NCBI GenBank assembly: GCA_020050375.1
Contig: JAGVKR010000685.1
Location: forward strand, 1-19,074
Reading direction: 5' to 3'
Length of the DNA: 19,074 bases
Origin: Planctomycetales bacterium
GTDB taxonomy: Bacteria > Planctomycetota > Planctomycetia > Planctomycetales > Planctomycetaceae
Shown piece after piece: positions 7,219 to 14,258 of this stretch. Made by a program: the position numbers and the translations under genes. The notes under the pieces were generated by a model, which saw nothing but the letters and a program-made list of their open reading frames with translations, was not told where the DNA came from and made no database searches. Position 1 is the stretch's first letter. The number at the start of each line of letters is the position of its first letter.

Positions 7219-7761
7219 TCAAAGATCAGACGTCACCGGAGGACCCGTTTGCCATTCAGAAGCGAGATAGACGTTGAGCTCGCGTTGCCATTGCAGCACA
7301 TCTTCGTCACTGGGATTCGGGTCGCGGACTTCCCAAGCGCCTTCGCCGTGGGCGCCGGAAAGTTGAAGGTAGTCTTCGTTGCCGTCCGCCCGGGTGCCAT
7401 CCAGCTTGAGTCGTCGTTTTTTGACCAGGAGCAGCGCCAGAATGTAGCGCAGCCCGTCGCGCGCCGGGTTCCCTTCTTCGCACAACTGCTCGAAGCAGCT
7501 CATCAAGGCGTTCGTGTCGAGTGGCTCGTGGCGAACTTCCAGCGGCTTGGGAACCTGGCACGTCCAGACGCCAATCGCCTCCGGCGGAGGGCCCGTCCAC
7601 CCCTGTTCGGAATAGTCGAGGCGCTGCAACTCGCCGTTGCGCTCCACAAGAATCGAATGGCACAGGCTGCCGGGGACGAGGTCGGCGCCGGTCGCGGCGC
7701 ACTTCCTGCCGATCGGCCGAAACTGGTATTCCATCCGAGAGCCCACCACGAACGACGCCAT
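7219..7761 (-). CDS. Hypothetical cytosolic protein
   Basis: This is a 180-residue protein of unknown family. From the possible alternative start (ATG at 7734) it reads MEYQFRPIGRKCAATGADLVPGSLCHSILVERNGELQRLDYSEQGWTGPP. The two cysteines spaced within KCAATGADLVPGSLC suggest a small knuckle, but I cannot assign metal binding. The middle (LRYILALLLVKKRRLKL) is an amphipathic or basic helix, and the C-terminal part (WEVRDPNPSDEDVLQWQRELNVYL) is acidic. A promoter predicted at 7794-7822 would start transcription near 7787. That excludes the much longer frame to 8040 and leaves 7761 or 7734 as starts; neither has a strong ribosome-binding site. The lipoprotein gene follows on the same strand. 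Confidence 0.68.
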   Translation of the reverse strand: MASFVVGSRMEYQFRPIGRKCAATGADLVPGSLCHSILVERNGELQRLDYSEQGWTGPPPEAIGVWTCQVPKPLEVRHEPLDTNALMSCFEQLCEEGNPARDGLRYILALLLVKKRRLKLDGTRADGNEDYLQLSGAHGEGAWEVRDPNPSDEDVLQWQRELNVYLASEWQTGPPVTSDL

Positions 7762-7793
7762 TGGCGTATCTGCTGACCCCACAAGGGGGGCGG

Positions 7794-7822
7794 ATCGTAG
7801 CGTAAGGCCCGAATTGCGGCAA
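7794..7822 (-). promoter_or_regulatory. Sigma70-type promoter, minus strand
   Basis: On the minus strand: TTGCCG (7822-7817), a 17-bp spacer and TACGAT (7799-7794). It lies 33 bp before the ATG at 7761 and helps fix the 5' end of the unknown gene. Confidence 0.5.
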
Positions 7823-8069
7823 GATGATGTTGGCGGCGCCCGATGGGCGGGCTTGAGGCTTGGGACTTGAGGCTTGAGGGGGGGTTGATCCCTCAAAGTG
7901 ATGGGCGGGCGGGGACTGTTCGCAGTGCTGGCTGCCGGGCGCGGGATGCAATCTCGTAGCCGGAAGACTGCCGCGGGCCTATGGCAGGCCGGAACTTGCA
8001 GCGAGATACCCGGGTTTATCGGGAGTCGCCCAGGAGGCATGTTCCGGGGGGAATTGGCGCAACGAGGGG
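7823..8069. other. Non-coding stretch between two minus-strand genes
   Basis: No convincing gene is seen here. Reading frames crossing it have low-complexity, proline- and arginine-rich products typical of GC-rich spacer. It holds the CTTGAG repeat at 7851-7880. No terminator hairpin was recognised after the regulator gene. Confidence 0.5.
7851..7880. repeat. Imperfect tandem GCTTGAG repeat
   Basis: Four near-copies of (G/A)CTTG(A/G)G follow one another: GCTTGAG, GCTTGGG, ACTTGAG, GCTTGAG. This is one of several G-rich short-repeat families scattered in this window's spacers. No function is evident. Confidence 0.6.
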
Positions 8070-8783
8070 CTACCGGGGACGTGTCGGCAGTTTGGGTTGC
8101 CGGGAGATTTCGTCCAGGTGGCGGCTGTTGACCGTCAGGTGCTCGCGCATCGCCGCCGCGGCCGCCGCCGGGTCCTGCTCGCGAATCGCTTCGAGGATCT
8201 TGTCGTGATGTTCGTGGGCGATGTGGGCGCCGTATTGCTTCAACGTCTTCAGGCGGCTGTCGGTGAGCCGATCGTGGATCGGGGCCAGCACCACCGGGAA
8301 AAACCGATTGCCGCTCGCCTCGGCCAGAATCGCATGGAACTCGGCGTCGGCCTTCACGTGCGCGGCCAGCGACCGTCGGGGGTTTTCAAGGATGGTCTGC
8401 GTTGCCGCGAGACGGGTCAGGTGCGTATCGGTGCGATTGACCGCTGCCAGGCCGGCAATCGTCGTTTCCAGCGTCAGCCGGACGACGGCCAGGTCTTCAA
8501 GACCCGCATCGGAGTTTCGCAGGAACCGCTCGTAGCCGACGGAGATCGCCCGGGCACTGGGGGGAGCGACGCGCGATCCTGACCCGTGCCGGCTTTCCAC
8601 CAACCCCAGACTCGTCAATCGGCCGAGCGCTTCGCGGACGACCGAGCGGCTGACGCCGTATTGCTCGCTCAGCCGCCGTTCGGCGGGAAGAAAATCCCCT
8701 TCCCTGAGCTCACCGGAAAGAATGGCGCGTTCGAGCTGCCGGCTGATCTCGGACACGCGGTCGGTTGCCGCTTTGACGGACAT
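8070..8783 (-). CDS. GntR-family regulator, FadR subfamily with FCD ligand domain
   Basis: This is a 237-residue transcription regulator. The N-terminal winged helix (7-72) has the typical AILSGELREGDFLPAERRLSEQYGVSRSVVREALGRLTSLGLVESRHGSGSRV. The helical FCD domain (about 98-222) carries DAEFH (147-150), HH at 192-193 and REHL with His 215. These are the Asp and His positions that bind a metal and a carboxylate effector in this family. Such proteins usually repress sugar-acid, lactate or amino-acid catabolism genes and release DNA on binding the acid. The start has a GAGG box four bases before the ATG. A perfect palindrome of the GntR type lies 28 bp upstream and overlaps the likely -10, which suggests autoregulation. 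The regulated pathway is not obvious; the aldolase gene about 9 kb away is one remote candidate. Confidence 0.9.
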   Translation of the reverse strand: MSVKAATDRVSEISRQLERAILSGELREGDFLPAERRLSEQYGVSRSVVREALGRLTSLGLVESRHGSGSRVAPPSARAISVGYERFLRNSDAGLEDLAVVRLTLETTIAGLAAVNRTDTHLTRLAATQTILENPRRSLAAHVKADAEFHAILAEASGNRFFPVVLAPIHDRLTDSRLKTLKQYGAHIAHEHHDKILEAIREQDPAAAAAAMREHLTVNSRHLDEISRQPKLPTRPR

Positions 8784-8811
8784 AGATCCTCGGTAGAATG
8801 AGCGCCCGCTG

Positions 8812-8830
8812 AAATTGGTCTTACCAATTT
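8812..8830. promoter_or_regulatory. Perfect palindromic operator, likely GntR/FCD binding site
   Basis: AAATTGGT-CTT-ACCAATTT is a perfect 8-bp inverted repeat around three bases. It contains the TNGTNNNACNA core known for FadR/FCD regulators and lies directly before the GntR gene. Confidence 0.72.
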
Positions 8831-8855
8831 AGCTCGCCGATCATAGCCGTGGCAA
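8826..8855 (-). promoter_or_regulatory. Putative promoter of the GntR regulator
   Basis: On the minus strand: TTGCCA (8855-8850), an 18-bp spacer and TAAATT (8831-8826). The -10 overlaps the palindromic operator, a layout that would give autorepression. On the plus strand TAGAAT (8794-8799) with TTGACG 15 bp upstream is a weaker divergent candidate. Confidence 0.4.
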
Positions 8856-9224
8856 CCCGGCGTAGAAGGAAGGTCGTATCCTGATGGGTCGCAATTCGAC
8901 AATCCGTCCCAATCTGGAAACGAGCACGCTGCACGGGTTGCCATCGGAATGATACAATGGATTCTCTCTGTAAGGCGAAGTGTTCCAAAGAGTTGACGAT
9001 CTTACGTTCGCCTTCGCACGTCATCCCGTGAACGGCCATTGCACTGTCTGTTGCGTCGAACCGCGTGGCATCTGTCAAATTGCTGAAACTGGGAGGAGAT
9101 CGATTCGAGCAGCGTTTGTCCTTTCGCGTCGGATTCTGAACCGCAAGTCATTTTGAAAGCATGAGTTGCTCGTTTCAAATTGCCGATTTCCAAATGTCAA
9201 CTTAGGCAGCATGGGCATTTCAAA
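8856..9224. other. Intergenic region before the PSCyt1/DUF1553 gene
   Basis: No gene is supported here; short frames on both strands show no recognisable domain. A plus-strand extended -10, TGA-TACAAT (8950-8958), is present without a clear -35 and may serve the downstream operon. The base composition is more AT-rich toward 9130-9240. A small inverted repeat, TGCAAC-6-GTTGCA, sits on the start codon of the next gene. Confidence 0.35.
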
Positions 9225-12200
9225 ATGCAACAAATACGTTGCAATTTGGTGAGCGATTCGCCAGTTTCGGCTAGGCGAATCTCCTTGCTCTCATCCTGCC
9301 TGGGAATGGTCCTGCTGGTCCTCGCCCTTCCGGCGGTTGAATCTCGCGCGGCGGACGAAGCGTTCTTCCGCGACAAAGTGGCTGCGCTCTTCGAGCGGCA
9401 CTGCGTCTCGTGCCATCAGGGAGACAAACCCAAAGGGGGGCTGTCGCTCGTCTCGGCGAAGCAGGCACACGCCGGGGGAGAGAGCGGCCCGGCGATCGAA
9501 CGGGGGAAGCCCGGGGAGAGTCTGCTGATCGAGGTCATCAGCGGCGAGAAGCCGGCGATGCCCAAAGGGAGTCCGCCGCTCACGGTCGAACAGGTCGCCA
9601 CGATTCGCCAATGGATCGAACAGGGGGGAGCGTGGCCCGACGATTTGATGCTCCGCGACCGCAAGCTCGCCGGAGCTGGCGACCACTGGTGGTCGCTCAC
9701 GCCGCTGGTTCGCCCGCCGGCGCCGGAAGTCCATTCGGATTGGGTGCGGACGCCGATTGATGCATTCATCCTTGCGAAGCTGAAGACCAAAGGACTCACG
9801 CCGTCTCCCGAGGCGGATCGCGCGACGTTGATCCGCCGCCTGACCTACGATCTGCACGGGCTCCCGCCGACGCCCGAGGAAGTCGCCGCATTTCTGGCGG
9901 ATTCCAAGCCCGATGCCTATGAGCGACTCATCGACCGGCTGCTCGATTCGCCGCGGTATGGCGAGCGCTGGGGCCGGCACTGGCTCGACGTCGTCCACTA
10001 CGGCGAGTCGCACGGGTACGACAAAGACAAGCCGCGGCCGAATGCCTGGCCGTATCGCGACTACGTCATTGCCGCGTTCAACAGCGACAAGCCTTACGGG
10101 CGATTCATCGAAGAACAACTCGCCGGCGATGTGCTGTTTCCCGACGACCCGCAGGCGATGGTCGCGACGGGATTCATCGCCGCCGGTCCGTGGGATTTCG
10201 TCGGGCATGCCGAGCTGCGCGAAGGGACGCTCGACAAGAAGATCACCCGCTCGAACGATCGCGACGACATGGTCGCCGCGAGCATGTCGACGTTCCTGAG
10301 CCTGACGGTCCACTGCGCCCGCTGCCACAATCATAAGTTCGATCCGATTCCGCAGGAGGAGTATTACCGCCTGCAGGCGGTGTTCGCGGGAATCGACCGG
10401 GCCGATCGGGCGTTCGACGCCAACCCCGAGACGCATCGAACGCGCCGCGCCTTGTCGAGCGCCCGCAAACCGCTCGCGGCCCATAAAAGAACCCTCGCGG
10501 CCAAAGTTGCCGAGATCACCAGCCCCGAAATTCGCGAAACCGACCAGCGTGCGGCAGAGCTCAATCGCGAGCTGAAAACACTTCCCAAGCCGGATGGAAC
10601 GAGCAGCCCCACCAACGGATATCACAGCGCCATCGAGGCAAAATCGGAGGTCGTCAAATGGGTGCAGATCGATCTGGGGCGTTCGGCACCGATCGACGAA
10701 ATCGCGCTCGTGCCGGCGCGGCCGACCGATTTCACCGACACGCCGGGCTTTGGGTTCCCGGTGCGGTTCCGCGTCGAGACGAGTGACGATCCGCAATTCG
10801 CGGTCGCAGAAACAATCGCCGATCATCAGGCGGCCGATTTGGCGAATCCCGGCGACAAGCCGCTCGCGTTCAAAGTGCAGGATCGCGAGGCACGTTACGT
10901 CCGCGTCACGGCGACTCGCCTCTGGCCGCGAACGAACGACTATGTCTTCGCTCTGGCCGAGCTGCAGGTGATCTCTGCGGGGAAGAACGTCGCGCTGGAA
11001 TCGAAAGTCACCGCCCTCGATTCGATCGAGGGGGGACGCTGGGGAACCAAGTTTCTCGTCGACAACCACAGCAGTCGCGCGCAACTCGGGGAAGCGAAAC
11101 CCGCTTCCCCCGAAAGCCTGCGCCGCAAAGAGATCGAAGCAGAAATCGCGAAGCTCACCACACAGCGGCGTGCGGCGGTCGATGCGTTGATCGATGCCGA
11201 AATGCGGACGGCGATCGCGGCCGTCGACACCCAACTGGCGGAGATCGACAAGCAGATCGGCGCACTCCCGGCCCCGCAAAAGGTCTACGCGGCGGCGAAC
11301 GATTTCACCCCGATCGGCAGCTTCGCTCCCGCAAGCGTCCCGCGCCCCGTCCATCTGCTCTATCGCGGGAGTGACAAGACCCCCGGACCCGAGATGACGC
11401 CGGGGGCGTTGTCGTGCTTCGTCGGATTGCCAGCCGATTTCCCGATCGACAACGTCGCCGACGAAGGAGCCCGACGGGTCGCCCTCGCGCGCTGGATCAC
11501 CGATCCACAAAACCCGCTCGCGCGGCGATCGATCGTCAACCGCGTCTGGCAGTACCACTTCGGCCGAGGCATCGTCGACACGCCCAACGATTTCGGGCAC
11601 AAGGGGGAGCTGCCGACGCATCCGGAGTTGCTGGATTGGCTGGCCGTGGAATTCGGGGAACAAAAGATTCAGGATTCGGGATTCGGGATTCAGGGGACGA
11701 ACGGGGGTCAGGAATCAGGGGTCAGGGGGCAGGGGAAACGCGGGTCCACGCTTGCGGATTCGCCGCCACCTTCAGACGGCGCGACTCCCCCCCTTAGGAA
11801 GGGGGGGCAGGGGGGGTCGCGCGATCCGAAATCGGCGGCCGAATCACAGCGCGGCGCGACCCCCCCTAACTCCCCCTTCCTAAGGGGGGGAGCAGGTGGA
11901 TGGTCTTTGAAGCGATTGCACAAACTGATTCTCATGAGCGCGGTCTATCGCCAGTCGTCGGCTCACAACCCGGCCTGCGCGGCGATCGACTCGGGGAACC
12001 AATACCTGTGGCGGATGAATCGCCAGCGGCTCGAAGCCGAGGCGATTCGTGACGCGGCCCTCGCCGTCTCAGGCAAGCTCGACACGACGATGGGCGGGCC
12101 ATCCCTCCAGCAGTTCTTCTTCAAGGACGATCACTCGCCGATCTACGATTACGAACGCTTCGACGTCGATGCCCCGGCGGCGAACCGGCGGAGCGTGTAT

Positions 12201-12542
12201 CGCTTCATCGTGCGGAGCGTGCCCGACCCGTTCATGGAATGTCTCGACGCCGCCGATCCGTCGCTGTTGACTCCGAAACGAAACGCCACGCTCACGGCGC
12301 TCCAGGCGTTGTCGCTCCTCAACAATCAGTTCATGGTTCGACAGGCGGAGCATTTTGCGCAGCGGCTGCGAGCAATTTCCGACGACCCGGCCCGGCAGAT
12401 CGAAGCCGCCTTCCGTCTCGCATTTGGCCGCGCGGCCCGCGCCGAAGAAACCGAAACGCTGGTCGACTACACTCGCCGACACGGACTGGAAAACACCTGC
12501 CGCGTGATCTTCAACAGCAACGAGTTCGTGTTTGTGGACTGA
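9225..12542 (+). CDS. PSCyt1-DUF1549-F5/8C-like-DUF1553 secreted protein (planctomycete cytochrome-c-like)
   Basis: This large exported protein has 1105 residues from the ATG at 9225; a TTG at 9180 would add 15. Order of parts: signal peptide (ISLLSSCLGMVLLVLALPAVESRA); PSCyt1 with the haem-binding C-V-S-C-H (residues 60-64); DUF1549 (DAFILAKLKTKGLTPSPEADRATLIRRLTYDLHGLPPTPEE onward, with RWGRHWLDVVHYGES); a second CHNHKFDPI motif; a discoidin-like stretch (VVKWVQIDLGRSAPIDEIALVPARP ... ARYVRVTATRLW, about nt 10645-10990); a charged helical linker; and DUF1553 (ARRSIVNRVWQYHFGRGIVDTPNDFGHKGELPTHPELLDWLAVEFGE ... GWSLKRLHKLILMSAVYRQSS ... LLNNQFMV). The DUF1553 core is split by about 80 extra residues encoded by repeats between LAVEFGE and GWSLKRLHK, yet the frame continues intact. 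The family is thought to act in periplasmic polysaccharide use together with DUF1501 proteins, but no biochemistry is settled. Confidence 0.92.
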   Translation: MQQIRCNLVSDSPVSARRISLLSSCLGMVLLVLALPAVESRAADEAFFRDKVAALFERHCVSCHQGDKPKGGLSLVSAKQAHAGGESGPAIERGKPGESLLIEVISGEKPAMPKGSPPLTVEQVATIRQWIEQGGAWPDDLMLRDRKLAGAGDHWWSLTPLVRPPAPEVHSDWVRTPIDAFILAKLKTKGLTPSPEADRATLIRRLTYDLHGLPPTPEEVAAFLADSKPDAYERLIDRLLDSPRYGERWGRHWLDVVHYGESHGYDKDKPRPNAWPYRDYVIAAFNSDKPYGRFIEEQLAGDVLFPDDPQAMVATGFIAAGPWDFVGHAELREGTLDKKITRSNDRDDMVAASMSTFLSLTVHCARCHNHKFDPIPQEEYYRLQAVFAGIDRADRAFDANPETHRTRRALSSARKPLAAHKRTLAAKVAEITSPEIRETDQRAAELNRELKTLPKPDGTSSPTNGYHSAIEAKSEVVKWVQIDLGRSAPIDEIALVPARPTDFTDTPGFGFPVRFRVETSDDPQFAVAETIADHQAADLANPGDKPLAFKVQDREARYVRVTATRLWPRTNDYVFALAELQVISAGKNVALESKVTALDSIEGGRWGTKFLVDNHSSRAQLGEAKPASPESLRRKEIEAEIAKLTTQRRAAVDALIDAEMRTAIAAVDTQLAEIDKQIGALPAPQKVYAAANDFTPIGSFAPASVPRPVHLLYRGSDKTPGPEMTPGALSCFVGLPADFPIDNVADEGARRVALARWITDPQNPLARRSIVNRVWQYHFGRGIVDTPNDFGHKGELPTHPELLDWLAVEFGEQKIQDSGFGIQGTNGGQESGVRGQGKRGSTLADSPPPSDGATPPLRKGGQGGSRDPKSAAESQRGATPPNSPFLRGGAGGWSLKRLHKLILMSAVYRQSSAHNPACAAIDSGNQYLWRMNRQRLEAEAIRDAALAVSGKLDTTMGGPSLQQFFFKDDHSPIYDYERFDVDAPAANRRSVYRFIVRSVPDPFMECLDAADPSLLTPKRNATLTALQALSLLNNQFMVRQAEHFAQRLRAISDDPARQIEAAFRLAFGRAARAEETETLVDYTRRHGLENTCRVIFNSNEFVFVD
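11667..11694. repeat. Four 7-bp tandem repeats inside the DUF1553 gene
   Basis: ATTCAGG, ATTCGGG, ATTCGGG and ATTCAGG follow head to tail, then TCAGG-type G-rich copies continue to about 11735. They encode IQDSGFGIQGTNGGQESGVRGQGKRG in the middle of the DUF1553 domain. The same motif occurs in a spacer at 7145-7166, so this is a dispersed repeat that entered the gene. Confidence 0.7.
11785..11892. repeat. 108-bp palindromic element, copy 1 (inside the DUF1553 gene)
   Basis: The ends are an 18-bp perfect terminal inverted repeat, CTCCCCCCCTTAGGAAGG. Inner G-rich arms follow, closing with TCGCGC near the centre. The central 18-20 bp differ from copy 2. The length is exactly 36 codons, entered at codon position 2, with no stop: PPLRKGGQGGSRD, a variable centre, then SQRGATPPNSPFLRGG. 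It is inserted between LAVEFGE and GWSLKRLHK, which appear to be contiguous in other DUF1553 proteins. No target-site duplication was seen. Confidence 0.85.
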
Positions 12543-12552
12543 CAAAGAGGGG

Positions 12553-12680
12553 AATGACGAATGTCGAAATCAGAATGACGAAACAAGCTCGAATGACGAA
12601 AATCAAAAGCACTTGCTTGGAGTGTTTCGTCATTTGAATTTCGGAATTCTTTAGACATTCGGATTTCGACATTCGACATT
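12553..12680. repeat. Nested inverted repeat between the DUF1553 and DUF1501 genes
   Basis: The outer arms are 27 bases each (12553-12579 and 12654-12680) and match at 24 of 27 positions. The inner arms AATGACGAAA / TTTCGTCATT (12592-12601, 12625-12634) match perfectly. Both are built from GAATGTC/GAATGAC-type units. As RNA this would fold into a long hairpin starting about ten bases after the DUF1553 stop and ending before the DUF1501 ribosome-binding site. There is no U-tract, so it is not an evident intrinsic terminator. Confidence 0.75.
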
Positions 12681-12708
12681 TTGATCCGACTCGTGGGAGT
12701 TCGGTTTG

Positions 12709-14235
12709 ATGATCAAGCTCAGACAGATTCGCGCGACGAGCCGCCGCGAGTTCCTATGGAATCTCGGCGGAGGACTGGGAGGGATTGCGCTCGCCGATCT
12801 GCTCGCGCGCTCGGGACTGCTGGCGGGCGATGCCGTGCCTCCCCCCCTTAGGAAGGGGGGGCAGGGGGGGTCGCGCGATCAACTCGCGGGAGTCAATTCA
12901 CAGCGCGACGCGACCCCCCCCAACCCCCCCTTCCTAAGGGGGGGAGAGCCCGCGCGGGCCAAGCGCGTTGTGCAGCTTTTCATGTCGGGGGCGGCCAGTC
13001 AGTGCGACATGTTCGACTACAAGCCGCTTCTGGTCGAGCGCAACGGCGAGGCGTGGGATCCGGGTGAGAAGGTCGAGCTGTTTCAAAGCTCCCCCGGGGC
13101 GTGCATGGCCAGTCCGTGGAAGTGGAAGCAATCGGGCCAGTGCGGCAAATGGATGAGCGACCTCGTCCCGCACCTCGCGACGTGCGTCGACGAGATGGCG
13201 TTCATCCCCTCGATGGTCTCGAAGTCGAACATCCACGGGCCGGCGACGTTCATGCAGAATACGGGCTTCGTCCTGCCAGGCTTTCCGCACATGGGAGCGT
13301 GGGTCTCTTATGGTCTGGGAAGCCTCAATGACAATCTGCCGACGTTCGTCGTGCTCCCCGACATGCGCGGGTTCGCCCCCAACGGACCGGGGAACTGGAG
13401 CGCCGGGTTCCTTCCGGCGGCCCATCAGGGAACGCTCTTGCGGCCGAATGCCAAGAATCCGATCGCCGATTTGTTCCCCCCCGAAGCCGCAAAGTTCATC
13501 ACCCCCGACGGCGATCGCGATGCACTCGCCGTTCTGCGGAAGTTGAACGCCGGGTACGCGCAAAACCGCGAGGGGGATTCGCGGCTCGATGCGCGGATCG
13601 CCGCCTACGAGCTGGCGGCGAAGCTGCAATTGAGCGCCCCCGAAGTTCTCGATATCTCGCACGAAACTGAAGCGACGCAGAAGCAATACGGACTCGATCA
13701 GAAGATCACCAGCGATTTCGGACGCAACTGCCTGATCGCGCGGCGGCTGCTGGAGCGCGGGGTGCGGTTCGTGCAGATCTGGAGCGGAGCCGACAACGGC
13801 TTCCCCCGCCGCAACTGGGACAGCCACGAAGACATCGCCCGCGATCACGGCGAGATGGGAACGAGCATGGACCAACCGGCCGCCGCATTGATCCACGATT
13901 TGAAAGCCCGCGGGCTGCTCGACGACACGATCGTCATCTGGACGACCGAGTTCGGCCGCATGCCGTGCAGCCAGGGAAGCAAAGGCCGCGATCACAACCC
14001 GTTCACGTTCACGTCGTGGCTGGCCGGCGGCGGGGTCAAGGGGGGGACGACCTACGGCGCCAGCGACGAATGGTCGTACAAGGCGATCGAGAATCCGACG
14101 TATTGCTACGACCTGCATGCGACCGTGCTGCATCTCCTGGGAATCGATCACGAAAAACTGACGTTCCGCCACAACGGGATCGACCGCCGCTTGACCGACG
14201 TCCACGGGCACGTGATTCGCGAGTTGATGGCGTGA
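12709..14235 (+). CDS. DUF1501 protein with Tat signal
   Basis: This 508-residue protein is of the alkaline-phosphatase/sulfatase-like fold class assigned to DUF1501. The N-terminus has a twin-arginine motif, S-R-R-E-F-L (11-16), followed by the hydrophobic stretch NLGGGLGGIALADLLARSGLLAG, so it is probably exported folded. The core shows AKRVVQLFMSGAASQCDMFDYKPLL, FIPSMVSKSNIHGPATFMQNTGFVLPGFPHMGAWVSYGLGS, LIARRLLERGVRFVQIWSGADNG, DDTIVIWTTEFGRMPCSQGSKGRDHNPFTFTSWLAGGGVKGG and a C-terminal HLLGIDHEKLTFRHNGIDRRLTDVHGHVIRELMA. The ATG at 12709 follows GGGAG by nine bases; a TTG just before it is the alternative. Residues 45-80 are the translated 108-bp element, lying between the signal and the mature domain. 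It forms the usual pair with the upstream PSCyt1/DUF1553 gene. Confidence 0.93.
   Translation: MIKLRQIRATSRREFLWNLGGGLGGIALADLLARSGLLAGDAVPPPLRKGGQGGSRDQLAGVNSQRDATPPNPPFLRGGEPARAKRVVQLFMSGAASQCDMFDYKPLLVERNGEAWDPGEKVELFQSSPGACMASPWKWKQSGQCGKWMSDLVPHLATCVDEMAFIPSMVSKSNIHGPATFMQNTGFVLPGFPHMGAWVSYGLGSLNDNLPTFVVLPDMRGFAPNGPGNWSAGFLPAAHQGTLLRPNAKNPIADLFPPEAAKFITPDGDRDALAVLRKLNAGYAQNREGDSRLDARIAAYELAAKLQLSAPEVLDISHETEATQKQYGLDQKITSDFGRNCLIARRLLERGVRFVQIWSGADNGFPRRNWDSHEDIARDHGEMGTSMDQPAAALIHDLKARGLLDDTIVIWTTEFGRMPCSQGSKGRDHNPFTFTSWLAGGGVKGGTTYGASDEWSYKAIENPTYCYDLHATVLHLLGIDHEKLTFRHNGIDRRLTDVHGHVIRELMA
12839..12946. repeat. 108-bp palindromic element, copy 2 (inside the DUF1501 gene)
   Basis: It has the same length, orientation and codon phase as the copy about 1 kb upstream. 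The left 42 bp are identical to copy 1. The terminal inverted repeats pair perfectly over 23 bp. Only the centre and a few bases of the right arm differ. It encodes PPLRKGGQGGSRD, a variable centre, then SQRDATPPNPPFLRGG. It sits in the linker after the Tat signal, a place that tolerates extra residues. Confidence 0.85.
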
Positions 14236-14258
14236 GATGTTTTCACGAGGAAGTTTTC

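Noticed and set aside
7762..8040. N-terminal extension of the unknown minus-strand protein
   Set aside because: The extra residues are proline-rich and translated from the CTTGAG repeat, and they lie upstream of the predicted promoter.
8821..9078. An 85-codon minus-strand frame before the DUF1553 gene
   Set aside because: It has no ribosome-binding site or recognisable domain, and its 3' end overlaps the palindromic operator and the promoter of the GntR gene.
9291..11663. A 790-codon open frame on the minus strand
   Set aside because: It lies wholly opposite the DUF1553 gene, whose domains are clear. The product is Arg/Asp-rich with no domain, as expected for the antisense of a GC-rich gene.
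11667..11735. Tandem repeats as a CRISPR array
   Set aside because: The units are 7 bp with no unique spacers, and no cas gene is present.
11785..11892. Palindrome as an intrinsic terminator
   Set aside because: It lies inside a gene that continues with its conserved C-terminal domain for over 600 bases and has no U-tract.
11653..11896. Frameshifted pseudogene in the DUF1553 region
   Set aside because: The frame remains open and the expected domain resumes in phase after the repeats, so the gene is interrupted but not broken.
12934..14211. A 425-codon open frame on the minus strand
   Set aside because: It is antisense to the DUF1501 gene and of shadow-like composition.
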